A stretch of DNA of 64,000 nt from assembly GCF_020379485.1 (NCBI RefSeq), contig NC_063437.1, positions 14,471,726 through 14,535,725 on the forward strand, given 5' to 3'. Source of the stretch: Brassica napus. Its lineage: Eukaryota; Streptophyta; Magnoliopsida; Brassicales; Brassicaceae. Under the pieces are notes generated by a model. That model searched no databases. It had not been told where the DNA came from and saw only the letters and a list, made by a program, of their open reading frames with translations. Position 1 is the first letter of the stretch; each line of letters begins with the position of its first letter. Shown piece after piece: positions 46,054-56,164 of the stretch. Position numbers and translations under genes: made by a program.

Positions 46054-46895
46054 TTCTTCTTTGTTTTGGAGATAAGTTTTTGTGAGTGAGATCTAGTGGT
46101 TGATGAAAGGTATATTTTTATAAGGAGTTGTGTTGGCAAAAAGATGTAAATGTGAGTTTGTGTAGTTATATGCGAGTAATGGTAACATTGGTTGGATTGG
46201 GTTTGGTGATAGGTGAGAGGTAGTTAATGTCGCCAACTACTTGTACTGGTCGTAGTTGGAGTGAGTTATGTCACTCTTAATACCTCCGTTCAAAGAAGGT
46301 GTAGTTTGGGATCTTATGTTTGCATTTATTACAATCTTGTAGTATGTGAAGGAAGGACTATGCTAGGTGAGCACCTTTTTTTCTGTTGACAATTTGTCAA
46401 CTTTGATATCCGGATCACTCCTGTTATATTGATTTTTTTTTGCTGGATGATTGTTACGTGTCAGTGTAGGAAACAGAATACGTAATAATGAAATAATCGA
46501 AAAACTCTTAATTAAACTGAAAATTTATGTGAAAGGCTAGGCTGTGGATCGATCGATCTCGTATCAAAATCATCGAAATTAAGCATTGAAACGTTCGATG
46601 GATGGCTCTCGGTGAAATTCCAAGAAGAGATCACTCGATCCCAAATATGGATCCTACACACGGGCAAAATTTATGTCTTGTACTTTTGGGACCAATAAGG
46701 CAATTAAGGTGTTTTGTGTTGAGCCTAAAGATTAGGGATGCACTACATAAAGTTCTTAACGAGTTGTTTTGGAAGATATCCAAAAAAATGAGAAGACATA
46801 TAAAATCTCTAAAACAAGAGACGAATTCACGTATCATCAATATTATCTATTTTTACCAACTTGAACTTTTATACATCCTTGTTATTCTAAGGAGT
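46054..46895. promoter_or_regulatory. KCS10 promoter, then possible LTR sequence left of the LINE
   Basis: A TATA box, TATAAAAA on the minus strand, lies at 46115-46122, about 65 bp before the KCS10 ATG, implying a short leader. From about 46480 to the LINE's target duplication at 46896 the sequence may belong to an LTR whose end and primer-binding site reappear after the LINE at 53467-53550; this is inference. An open frame at 46602-46994 runs from this flank into the LINE tail and is fortuitous. Confidence 0.4.
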
Positions 46896-46952
46896 TTGTG
46901 CCATATTTCTTTTTTTTTTTTTGAAACACGACTTATATTAAATCAAACGAAC

Positions 46953-49900
46953 TTAAACAGAGTTTGTTGCTGCCATAATGGTCAGCTCCGATGATAAAAC
47001 ATTCTTTGCCAATCCATCCGCCACACTGTTTCTCTCACGCGAGATCCAGGTAAACGAAATGGATTCAAAGGAGGATGCAATAGAGTAAATGTCAGCTAAA
47101 ATACCATACAAGCCAACCAGTGGGGAGCGCAAATTAATGGCTTTGATCAAGATAGCAGAATCCGATTCACATCTGAGCTTTGACAGGCCAATTTCTCTGC
47201 ATTTCAGGAGAGCTTCCCTCATCGCCAACCCTTCTGCTGCAAGTGGAGACTCCACGTGATGCACTGTGGTCGCGAATGGAGAGTCTCTCTCTTGGCGTCT
47301 AGTTGTCCAGCCTAGCCCTGCAATTTTTAAAGTTTCGCTCCAAGCCGCGTCGGTTCTCACCAAGGCGCAATCCGGTTGCAAGAGAGGTCTAGTTGGTATT
47401 GCTTGCTTTGCATTTTTCACCTGATCTTGGCACGAGATCCATTCTTGGGCGCAGGCAGATGCTCTGGAAATAGTTTCCTCCACAGTGATGATTTTCCCTT
47501 CAAATACGAGCTTATTCCGAGCTAACCATAGCTGCCATGTGATCCAAGGAGCCAAAGCTCCTGTAGAAACTCCAGTTGGTGGCAAATTTTTCCTTGAGCA
47601 GAAGCTAACCCAGCTGCTCCTTAAATCTATGGATCCACTGTACTCAATGCTTGGGGAGACAGGGGCTGATTCCCAGACCTGTCTAGCATAGGCGCAATGA
47701 AAGAGCAGATGATCAATAGATTCAGGCATATAACATCGTTTGCATTGTCCATCGGTGTTGATCCCCCTGGCTTTGAGAGCTTCGCTAACGGGTAATGCTC
47801 CATGAAGAGCTTTCCAGATGAACAACTTGATCTTCGGTGTTGTTTGAAGCTTCCAAACACTCTTCTTCCAGTCGAAAGAGCCATCCTCTAAACTCCCTGC
47901 ATCCTCTACACTTCGAGATGAAAGGACTGCTTTGTATCCGGTTTTTGTCGAATAATCACCTGTATACGTGCTCAGCCAAGAGAGTTTATCCGGAGCCCCG
48001 GTTAAACTTGGCTTAATGGCTAGGATCCTCTGTTCTTCGAAAGGAAGCACTCGCTGGATCATATCAGTATCCCACTCATTTCGGTCCGGGAGCATGAGGT
48101 CCGACACTGTGAACTGGGAGAATTCTCTTGGTGGTGGCCCCATAGGTCTCAGCTGTGTGGAGCAACTGAGCCATGGCTTTTCCCATATGTTGATGCTGGA
48201 GCCGTTGCCTACTTCCCAGCCTGCAGAGTTGATGATGATATCGCGACCAATTAGGATCCCCCTCCATCCATGGGAGATTGCCGTTTTCTCTGAACATTCT
48301 AAGAAGCTTTCGGAGTTGCAATACTTCCCAAACAAGACTCGGCCAAGCAGGGAGTCGGGGCGGTTGATGAGCCTCCAGCTTAGCTTTGCAAGGAACGCTT
48401 CATTAAAGCTCTGAATGTCTCTGAAGTTTAAACCTCCATTTTCCTTGGGTTGCACCAGCTTAGACCAAGCAATCCATGCCATCTTCTTGTCTCCCATGTT
48501 CGTATCCCACCAGAAGCGTGTTAACGCTGACTGAATTCTCTTACACAGAGATATCGGAAGTTGAAAACAAGACATAGCGTGTGACGGAATGGGGGATAAC
48601 ACACTTGTGAGCATAGTCATCTTTCCGGCTGTCGATAAGAAACGGTTTGACCACCCGCAGGCCTTTTGCTTTATGCGGTCCACTATTGATGAGAATAAAT
48701 CTCTCTTTTTCCTTCCGAACAGCTCTGGAAGCCCGAGATATTTTCCGATACCTCCCTCTTTCTGGATCGAGAGAGCGTCTTTGACAGCCGTCTTTAGAGC
48801 TACCGGGGCGTGTCTAGAGAAATTGATCGAGGATTTTCCAGTGTTGATTGACTGTCCAGAAGCCTCTTCATACCGCTTCAATAACCGGCATAGGGCCTCT
48901 CCACTTTCCTTGCTGGCTCGAAGGAAGAACATTGTGTCGTCGGCAAAGAGGAGATGGTTGAGACGAGGACACCCTCGTGCTACACGGACTCCTTTAAGGG
49001 TTCCGTCCTCTTGCGCTTTGTTACATAGACCCGAGAGAACCTCACTACACAAAATGAAGATGTATGGTGAGAGAGGGTCTCCTTGACGGATACCTCTACT
49101 CGGTGTGACTCTTCCTCTAGGCGAGCCGTTAATGAGGAAGGAGTAAGTAACTGTAGAGACACACTGCATGATCCAGTTGATCCACTTCGGATGAAAGCCG
49201 AGGCGCTGAAATACCAATTTGATGAAGTCCCATTCGAGCCTATCATAGGCTTTACTCATATCGGTTTTAACCGCCATAGATACTCTCTTCTCTGCCTTAG
49301 ATGTCTTTAGGTAGTGAAGGACTTCATGGGTGATGAGGACATTGTCCGATATTGCTCGGCCCGGGACAAAGGCGGACTGATTCTCTGAGATGATACCCGA
49401 TAACAGTGGCTGCAGCCTCTTGGTCAAGATCTTGGAGATGATCTTGTAGTAGACATTGCATAAAGCGATGGGCCTGTACTCAGCAACCGTCTTCGGGCTT
49501 TGTATCTTCGGGATTAGTCGGATATGGGTTTCGTTGATCTTGTCAGGCAGTTTGTCCGTCACGAAAAAGTCCTGGATTTCCTTGACTATTTCCGCTCCTA
49601 TGTTTTCCCAATTCGTATGAAAGAAGCTGGCCGAGAAGCCATCCGGTCCCGGGGCTTTGTCTGCGTGAACAGAGAAGACTGCCTCCTTAATTTCCAGTGC
49701 AGACGGAATGTGGATTAAACCTTCGTTTGTCTCTGCCGTGATCATAGGGGATAGGGCGTAGATCACTGTTTCCTCTCTGTCTCCTCCCAATGATGTGAAC
49801 AGCCGCTGGAAGTAGTCTACAATAACTCTCCCAATTTGATCTTCTTGATAAACCGGTTCTCCTTCTGAGTTCTCAATAACCGAAAAGGCATTGACTCGTT

Positions 49901-50975
49901 TCCGGTTCTTGGACACAGCGTGAAAGTAGCCGGTGTTTCTATCTCCTAGGCTTAGCCAAAGCTGCCTGCTCCTTTGTTGCCAATAGCTCTCCTCGGCTGC
50001 ATATGCATCATCAAGTTCCTTCGTCACTTTTGTTATCAGCTCTGTATCATTAACAGGATCCGATAGTGCTTGATCCAGTTGATACTTCTTCTCTTCGATA
50101 CGGGCTCTACTGTTCAGGGCCTGTTGCCTGCTCCATCCAATTAGGACTGATCTCATTGCTGAGATTCTGTCATTGACAGTTCTAAAAGACCCACTCTTCC
50201 ATGTCTTGGCTACCAAGTCTTTTACTTCCGGGTTGTTCTTTAGCCGTCGGTCATAACGGAACAAGCCTCGTCGCTTCCTCTTCTCTGGCTCAAAACAGGA
50301 TAGTAATGGTTTGTGATCCGATCCTTCAAAGGCCAGATATAGTGATCTTGCCGTCGGGAACAGTTCAGCCCAATCACTGTTTGCTACTGCGCGATCTAGT
50401 CTACAGCGAACCAAATCATCCCCACGTTTCCCTCTCCACGACAGGAAATCTCCCGAGTATTGTAGATCAAATAGGTCACCTTCAGAGAAGAAAGTTCTTA
50501 AGTCTGTAAAGGAAGCTTCAGAACGAGTCGCCCCTCCATCTTTTTCTGCATTGTTGAGTAGGTCATTGAAGTCACCGGTTAGAAACCAGGGTGCTTCTCG
50601 AGCCGCATTTACGTCGATCAATTGATCCCACAATTCTTTTCTTTGGTTTCTGTCAGTATCACCGTAAACAAAGGAGGCGAAAAATTTTTTCCCTTCAAAG
50701 ATAATACAGGTATCAATACAGTTTGCAGAAGTAGAGATAATTTGAAGGTTGATTTCCTGCTTCCAAAGTAACGCTAATCCCCCAGCCCCGTGGCCCACCG
50801 GCGGTACCAAAACTCTGTTTTCATACTTCAGCTTGTCCGTCTTCTTTGCGACAAAGCTGTCGGGATTTTTAGTTTCCATGAGGAATAGAATGTCTGGAGA
50901 GATGTCCCTCTTCATCTCTTTTAGACGTCGAACTGTCCGGGGATTCCCCAACCCCTGACAGTTCCAGCTCGCCAC
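46953..50975 (-). CDS. LINE ORF2: endonuclease, reverse transcriptase, zinc-binding and RNase H
   Basis: 1340 codons without a stop. Residues ~1-230: apurinic-type endonuclease with ASWNCQGLGN, FLMETK, GDFNDLL and SDHKPLL. Residues ~420-740: reverse transcriptase with KAPGPDGF, YRPIALCNV, KTDMSKAYDRLEW, GIRQGDPLSPYIF and the catalytic FADD in HLLFADDTMFFL. Residues ~1040-1130: zf-RVT (WKLQTTPKIKLFIWKALH, CKRC...HLLFHC). Residues ~1200-1330: RNase H with all four acidic residues kept (TDAAW, AEGLAMREAL, CESDS, VADGLAK). The protein nicks the target and primes reverse transcription from it. Odd point: the first codon that keeps the endonuclease start is GTG at 50973-50975; there is no in-frame ATG until residue 21, which would delete the catalytic Asn. 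Confidence 0.93.
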   Translation of the reverse strand: MASWNCQGLGNPRTVRRLKEMKRDISPDILFLMETKNPDSFVAKKTDKLKYENRVLVPPVGHGAGGLALLWKQEINLQIISTSANCIDTCIIFEGKKFFASFVYGDTDRNQRKELWDQLIDVNAAREAPWFLTGDFNDLLNNAEKDGGATRSEASFTDLRTFFSEGDLFDLQYSGDFLSWRGKRGDDLVRCRLDRAVANSDWAELFPTARSLYLAFEGSDHKPLLSCFEPEKRKRRGLFRYDRRLKNNPEVKDLVAKTWKSGSFRTVNDRISAMRSVLIGWSRQQALNSRARIEEKKYQLDQALSDPVNDTELITKVTKELDDAYAAEESYWQQRSRQLWLSLGDRNTGYFHAVSKNRKRVNAFSVIENSEGEPVYQEDQIGRVIVDYFQRLFTSLGGDREETVIYALSPMITAETNEGLIHIPSALEIKEAVFSVHADKAPGPDGFSASFFHTNWENIGAEIVKEIQDFFVTDKLPDKINETHIRLIPKIQSPKTVAEYRPIALCNVYYKIISKILTKRLQPLLSGIISENQSAFVPGRAISDNVLITHEVLHYLKTSKAEKRVSMAVKTDMSKAYDRLEWDFIKLVFQRLGFHPKWINWIMQCVSTVTYSFLINGSPRGRVTPSRGIRQGDPLSPYIFILCSEVLSGLCNKAQEDGTLKGVRVARGCPRLNHLLFADDTMFFLRASKESGEALCRLLKRYEEASGQSINTGKSSINFSRHAPVALKTAVKDALSIQKEGGIGKYLGLPELFGRKKRDLFSSIVDRIKQKACGWSNRFLSTAGKMTMLTSVLSPIPSHAMSCFQLPISLCKRIQSALTRFWWDTNMGDKKMAWIAWSKLVQPKENGGLNFRDIQSFNEAFLAKLSWRLINRPDSLLGRVLFGKYCNSESFLECSEKTAISHGWRGILIGRDIIINSAGWEVGNGSSINIWEKPWLSCSTQLRPMGPPPREFSQFTVSDLMLPDRNEWDTDMIQRVLPFEEQRILAIKPSLTGAPDKLSWLSTYTGDYSTKTGYKAVLSSRSVEDAGSLEDGSFDWKKSVWKLQTTPKIKLFIWKALHGALPVSEALKARGINTDGQCKRCYMPESIDHLLFHCAYARQVWESAPVSPSIEYSGSIDLRSSWVSFCSRKNLPPTGVSTGALAPWITWQLWLARNKLVFEGKIITVEETISRASACAQEWISCQDQVKNAKQAIPTRPLLQPDCALVRTDAAWSETLKIAGLGWTTRRQERDSPFATTVHHVESPLAAEGLAMREALLKCREIGLSKLRCESDSAILIKAINLRSPLVGLYGILADIYSIASSFESISFTWISRERNSVADGLAKNVLSSELTIMAATNSV

Positions 50976-50977
50976 TT

Positions 50978-52774
50978 TTAAGGAACGGGAGTAGATGGAT
51001 TTTGAAAATCCATCCTACGCCGTCTTGATGACGCCGGTATCAGATTGCAAATGGGCTGATCCTCCGAGTTGGATTGAGACTCTGTTCTTCCTATCGCCCC
51101 TCTGGAACCCCGTGATGAGGAAGGTTTGGCCTTTGATTTTTTCGGGTTTCCTTGAGCAGTGTCCTGGTTAAGTTTTCTCCTGGTGGCAGTTGGTTTATCT
51201 TGGGTTTTCCTCTTTTTTGAAGTGGATCCTCTGAGCAGCTTTGGACTTCCTTGCACTGTACGTTTGCCCGGTGGCTTTCCAGGCTTCCTCTTGCCTGCTT
51301 CTTTGGTTACCTTTGGAGCTGGTTCTTGTGTAGGTGGGGCAATGGGTCCTAATCTGAGGGTAGCTGGCACTCTCTCCCCTGAAGGTTGCTGCTCCGGGCT
51401 TTCCACGGTGTCTGTAGGGGCTGTCATCTTTGCTTGAATCATAAGTGCAGCTGTCTCCTCCATTTCGCCTTCCTCCTCTGCCCTTCTCATACGTTCTCTG
51501 CGGGCAGCGCTCTCGGTTGGGTCGTTGCATTGGGTATATTGCCTCATGGCGTCTCTAACTTCTCCCACTGCTGCATTAAAGACCTCCTTTGGAACCGAGG
51601 CTTGAATTTCTTCCAGGGGAATCCCCCTATTCTGATTGCTTCTTGACTGCCTTGGGGTTGGCTCTTCTCGTGCAGATGTTGAGTTATCTCTAAGTCTAGA
51701 GGCTTGCAAGCTGCGCTCCCTGGATAAATATCTATCCGATAAGTCTCTTCGGAGGTCTCGTGGTCCAGAATTAACCTCACGATGGTGTAGATTAGTGTCA
51801 CGATGGTAGGAGGAACGGCTAGTTTGACTGTGGTGATCTTCTCTTCCTCGATTAGGGTCCTCGCTAAGGTACCTTCGAGAAACGGTATCTCGGCTGGATC
51901 GCGATCGACGCCGAGCTTCCAAATCATCTCTTGCATCCATTTGGCGTTCTCGCCGGTTAAAGTCTTGCCTTCCCCTGTGTTCTGTAGTCTGCGCTGAGAA
52001 GTGGAAAATATTTGACCCTGACCCTTGCTGCTTAGGTTGTGATCCCCTTCTGTCTTGCTCTTCATTTCCCCTGCTAGCATCCTGAGCTTTAGAAGCTCTT
52101 GCTTCATGCTTTGCCTCCAAGCAATCTTTTATGTCATGATCCAACCGGTAGCATTTAAGGCAATGTCTGTCAAGTTTTTCATAGACAAAACTCGCCGTAA
52201 CTTCATCACCATTCGCATACTCGATAACTGAAGTCTTTATCAATGGGAGAAGACCATTGATCTGTACTCTCATCCTTACTGTTGTAGAGGTGATTTCCGC
52301 CTTTTCAAAAACGCCCAGGTCTTCCCCAAGCTTCTGGATTGTCTCCTCTGTCCATAGGTGAACAGGTATCCCTTGAACCTTAATCCAAAAAGGCAGGAGA
52401 GATGGGAAATTTTTGGAGACTGTGGGTTCCCACCTCTGAACAATCACCATCCATCTTCCATAATAGTATGGTCTTTTTTCCAGGACCGTAAGCAGATCCT
52501 CTTCATTATCAAACTGAAACTGGAACATTCCGTTTCCTAGCTCAGATCCGACCGGTTTAGTATTTGCCTTCCAGAGATCGGTGAAAAAGGGAATCAGCGA
52601 CCAGACTCGTTGCGCCGTCCTGTTAGTAACACGGCCTATGAGGGTTAGAGAGTGGCGTTGTAGGAGTTCAGCATTATCCGGATCTTGGATTCTGATGCGA
52701 GCCGTTCTTGGAGCTTGAGAGGGGTCAGAAACTATTTCTTTTCCTTTCTCCTCTCTCCTAAGTCGACCAGCCAT
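50978..52774 (-). CDS. LINE ORF1: gag-like protein with DUF4283 and CCHC zinc knuckle
   Basis: 598 aa from ATG at 52774. Residues ~40-190 form the DUF4283 domain of plant LINE and gag-like proteins (RVWSLIPFFTDLWK, FQFDNEEDLLTVLEKRPYYY, GRWMVIVQRWEP, LLPFWIKVQGIPVHLWTEE). Next comes HCLKCYRLDHDIKDC, a C-x2-C-x4-H-x4-C zinc knuckle (zf-CCHC_4). The C-terminal two thirds are highly charged, rich in Arg, Ser and Pro, and end with KPGKPPGKR-type basic blocks and MDFQNPSTPVP. ORF1 proteins coat the element RNA as chaperones. The stop codon TAA (50978-50980) lies two nucleotides before the presumed ORF2 start, and the ORF2 frame (-1) is open about 35 nt into ORF1. Confidence 0.92.
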   Translation of the reverse strand: MAGRLRREEKGKEIVSDPSQAPRTARIRIQDPDNAELLQRHSLTLIGRVTNRTAQRVWSLIPFFTDLWKANTKPVGSELGNGMFQFQFDNEEDLLTVLEKRPYYYGRWMVIVQRWEPTVSKNFPSLLPFWIKVQGIPVHLWTEETIQKLGEDLGVFEKAEITSTTVRMRVQINGLLPLIKTSVIEYANGDEVTASFVYEKLDRHCLKCYRLDHDIKDCLEAKHEARASKAQDASRGNEEQDRRGSQPKQQGSGSNIFHFSAQTTEHRGRQDFNRRERQMDARDDLEARRRSRSSRDTVSRRYLSEDPNRGREDHHSQTSRSSYHRDTNLHHREVNSGPRDLRRDLSDRYLSRERSLQASRLRDNSTSAREEPTPRQSRSNQNRGIPLEEIQASVPKEVFNAAVGEVRDAMRQYTQCNDPTESAARRERMRRAEEEGEMEETAALMIQAKMTAPTDTVESPEQQPSGERVPATLRLGPIAPPTQEPAPKVTKEAGKRKPGKPPGKRTVQGSPKLLRGSTSKKRKTQDKPTATRRKLNQDTAQGNPKKSKAKPSSSRGSRGAIGRTESQSNSEDQPICNLIPASSRRRRMDFQNPSTPVP

Positions 52775-53466
52775 TCTTTGTAATGAGTTGTGGAACCGCG
52801 GTAATAGTTACGGTAGTTCCGTTAGCAGACAGGAACCCCTGTTTCAGAAAGTTTTTTAGAGAAGCCGCTTTGAAGGCTTTAAATAGTTGCTGGTGGAATC
52901 AGTCTTGAGAGCAATAACTTCTTGGTGGTTGAGGTTTAAATGCCAGATCTTCTACTAGCTTGCGGTAGAAGAGTATATATCAGGACCTCCTTAAGAACCT
53001 AGTAAGCTCTAAGCAGAGCTTCTATCTTCGAATCTCCGTTTTGAGGAACCCCTCGTTGTATTGGCAAGCTTAGTGACAAGCTTCAACAGAGCTGGGGCCT
53101 GGGGGAAGGTCCGTTACAGTGAGGGGCGAAGCTTTGAATTGATCGGACCGGTTGGAAATCTCCATTGGACGAGTACCACGGCAAGGTTGCGTCTCCGGCG
53201 GTCCCTCCGACCATGGTCGGGGGAAGAACCCGATGTGTAATAGACCAGAACGTCGAGTTGCCCTGTGGTTATTCCAAAAGAGGGAAAGAATTCGAAAATA
53301 CTTTCTGTTGACTTCTGGACTAAAGCAGGTTTCTAGGAAGGAATATTCTCTGATCTATCGGGTAAAGACTGCTCTCGAGAAAGTCGTCTGGGAGAGAAAA
53401 AGCAAAAAGTTGAATTTTATATTTTTAATCGAGGCTTTTGCTTAAATTTTTTTTTGTTTGTTTTGA
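52775..53466 (-). promoter_or_regulatory. 5' UTR and internal promoter region of the LINE
   Basis: 692 bp between the target duplication and the ORF1 ATG. It is far more GC-rich than the flanks and starts, on the minus strand, with an A-rich segment and a CT-rich block (TTTTTCTCTCCC). Full-length LINEs carry their promoter here. An open frame at 53152-53445 on the plus strand is antisense and has no known domain. Confidence 0.55.
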
Positions 53467-53483
53467 TTGTGCCATATTTCTTT

Positions 53484-55300
53484 GTTTCCAAATTTTACAT
53501 ACAAACACTTTCAAATACCTAGTGTGGGTTTTAAAATCTACAATTTGGCGCCGTCCATTAAGACAATAAATAAAACACATCATTGCTAAAAACCCGATCC
53601 AAGATTTGTAAGCACAACAATAGATCTCTCTATTACGGATTCCGGTATAACCAAACCATGCATCAATGGTGCCGATCTCATAAGATCTGAAATAAGAAAC
53701 AAAATTGATATCTTGCCCACAGATACAGAGCAAACCGAATCAAATGTAACTAACAGGACGAGCTTACTACAACATGGATCAACCCCTTTTAAAATCTCAG
53801 AATCCTCTATGATCCCCGATTATTCGGGCTCTCTGCCACAATGGCAGACCAATACGAGATGACCTCAAACCATGGTATCAAGAATCAGTATTTTCCTTGC
53901 CAACGGCACATACCCTCGAAGAAATAATTGAGTTGTGATACCATTGTAATAGATGAATCTCAAAGCCAAGAGCTCGCTCAACGAACTATTCTTTGTTCCT
54001 TATAACAAAATGAAAAGAATCTCACGTCACATCTAGCCAAAATACTTGAACACTTAGGAAGCCGACCTGAAGCAAAAAATCGAGTCTCACACCTTGATAA
54101 CAGCTGAATTACCCAGGGAATCTTAGGACTTCTGAGTTTCTCAACTCCCGATTTGTACTCTTTGAGATCAAGGAAGCATGCATCTAGGACAACACCTTGA
54201 TATGGAACAATCAATCGCAGTTGAGATTAAACATGTTGGTCGATATTCAAACTAGAGAACTCAAACATGAAGTCTGCCAGTTCGAACCCCTTTTAACTTA
54301 AGTGATGGATGACCTGACCACACGGGAACTTCCGAGCTTTTGAGCTCCTGAAAACGTAACCCCATGAATCCTAATTGCGCATCCACATCAAACAACCAGA
54401 TTACAACAAAACAGAACATGAGCTATGGATAATGAATTTTGGTTTTTGCAGACCCAAAACCTGAAGGGGTAGACTCAAGAAGTATGATTGATGTTGAAGC
54501 TTTCCAAGGTTTGAGAAGAATAATGACTAGTTACCAAGAATCCACGCCATCATAAACATGGCGACAAGATTTATTCCAGATATAGATCGCGTCATAGAAG
54601 AAGTCTGGTGCACTCCTTCCACAAATTGAATAGAAAGTCTACGACTGCATGACATAAGGAAAATCTGGTTCCCAAAAATACTCTAGGAACACATAAGCTT
54701 TTTGCCTAGCTGTCTCTTGAGCTCATCTAACTGACTCTTGAGCTCATCTAGCTGTCTCTTGAGCTCATCTAACTGACAAAGAGAAAGAAGTCAATTATTG
54801 ATGTTTCTTCACCGATAACTTAATCGACCCGACATTTGGGTGGTTCACAAGACTCAAAAGAAATTACATTGTTAACTTTACCCAAATTGTATTCGCAATC
54901 CTAAAGCAATACTCAGTATTCATTAAACCAGCAGCTTCAAAAACGGATTTGTGAAACCTAAAGTAAGCACCATTCAAATTTTTAGGTTGTACATCACACT
55001 GTTCAAGGATATAAAAGCTCGAATCTCAGACCTCAACGAAAAAATAACCTTTGCGGCCCTCAAGAAAGGAGTATGGTTCTCACTTAGGTTCAGAGAAGAG
55101 ATGTTAGTGAGAGCACCAATATCATTGGATGATGCCCTTCATTGAGCTTTATACTTTGCAGTCCACAAGGAGGATGTTACATCCACTAAAGAATAATACA
55201 ATGCGAAAAACGGTCCCAATTCAAACAAGAAACCACCTAACCAGAACATGCCATCCACTTACGATCCTAGCAGATTTTTCTCATTTCACTAAAAAAAAAC
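53484..55300 (+). pseudogene. Degraded LTR-retrotransposon (Gypsy-like) leader and gag relic
   Basis: At 53544-53555 the motif TTTGGCGCCGTC resembles the primer-binding site of crucifer Gypsy elements (TGGCGCCGT...), preceded by ACA as at the end of an LTR. Downstream plus-strand frames are broken by many stops. A gag-like segment remains near 54951-55190: LFKDIKARISDLNEKITFAALKKG, then FREEMLVRAPISLDDALHWALYF and KEDV, like the FREEL..P.SL.DAL.RA..Y..EE part of Athila-type gag proteins. No protease, reverse transcriptase or second LTR is visible. The LINE at 46913-53466 seems to have inserted in its LTR. Confidence 0.5.
54710..54772 (-). repeat. Three 21-bp tandem repeats encoding a heptad on the minus strand
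   Basis: CTG(T/A)CTCTTGAGCTCATCTA(A/G) occurs three times at 54710-54730, 54731-54751 and 54752-54772. On the minus strand each unit encodes QLDELK(R/S), a perfect coiled-coil heptad. It lies within the degraded LTR-retrotransposon region, opposite to the gag relic. Confidence 0.75.
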
Positions 55301-56164
55301 TTTAAGCCTTACTAAAAACTAAAAACAACAGAAAATAAAAAAAAAAACGAAAAATGATTCTGAAAAAAAAAATCGTGATAATGCTGAAAATATGTACTTT
55401 TGTTTTAATAATATAGATTCGTTCATTGCAACTAATTATTTATATAACAATTTTTATTTTTAAAGCCTTTAAAAAGAAACGTTTATTTTTGACAATTGTA
55501 CAGTTGTTAATTTGCTGTCTAAATATAATTCTTTCAGTAGGTCAGCGGTCATATATGTAAGTGCGACTAATGTTTCAAAAAAGAAAGTAAATGCCACTAA
55601 TGCATTCGACAAAGCAAGGACAACACATGGCCATAATCATTTCTTTACGTGGGTGTGTTTTGTTATCTTTGGTTACCGAACAAAAATAAATGGTGAATAT
55701 AATTACGTTCACTTCAAATTAAATAAGAGGTCACGTTCTTGGTTATCGTTTTAAAATAAACTTTCAATCTTCCTATCAATTGGATGATCCATGAAACATC
55801 GGATGACAAAATATGACAAAGCCCTCGAAAAAGAAAGTAGGATACAAAGAAAGGATACATCATGATAATAAAAAGTTTGTTAGTTTAAAACGTTGAAGGA
55901 AGAAAGTAGAGACGTATGGGAAATTGGTTCGTTAACGAGAGAGAGAGAGTTGAGGATATTGAGATGTTAATTTGAAAAATGGAGACAGTTAGGATGATAT
56001 CTAACTTATGGCTGTCTTCTTAAATGAGTCAAATGGCTGATCCATTTAACGGGAAGTAGTTGAAGAAACTCTTTATCATTATTGCAAATTTTTCTCTTTT
56101 CTACAAGTTTATGGTTTTAAAAAGAATTAAATTAGATAGGTTCGATGTTTTCTGAGTCTTGAGT

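Larger units (their letters stand above)
46896..53483 (-). mobile_element. Complete L1-like LINE (6.55 kb) with 17-bp target-site duplication
   Basis: The exact direct repeat TTGTGCCATATTTCTTT lies at 46896-46912 and 53467-53483 and bounds the insertion at 46913-53466. On the minus strand the element runs from a ~690-bp 5' UTR (52775-53466), through ORF1 (52774-50978) and ORF2 (50975-46953), to a short 3' UTR and poly(A), seen as poly-T at 46913-46922 on the plus strand. Both long frames are free of stops and the target duplication is perfect, so the insertion is young. It is an autonomous L1-type retrotransposon by content: nucleic-acid-binding ORF1, then endonuclease, reverse transcriptase and RNase H. 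Confidence 0.95.

Noticed and set aside
46602..46994. 130-codon plus-strand frame
   Set aside because: It crosses the LINE insertion junction and poly-T tail, so it cannot be an ancestral gene.
47485..52540. Numerous plus-strand frames opposite the LINE ORFs
   Set aside because: All are antisense shadows of the long intact LINE frames.
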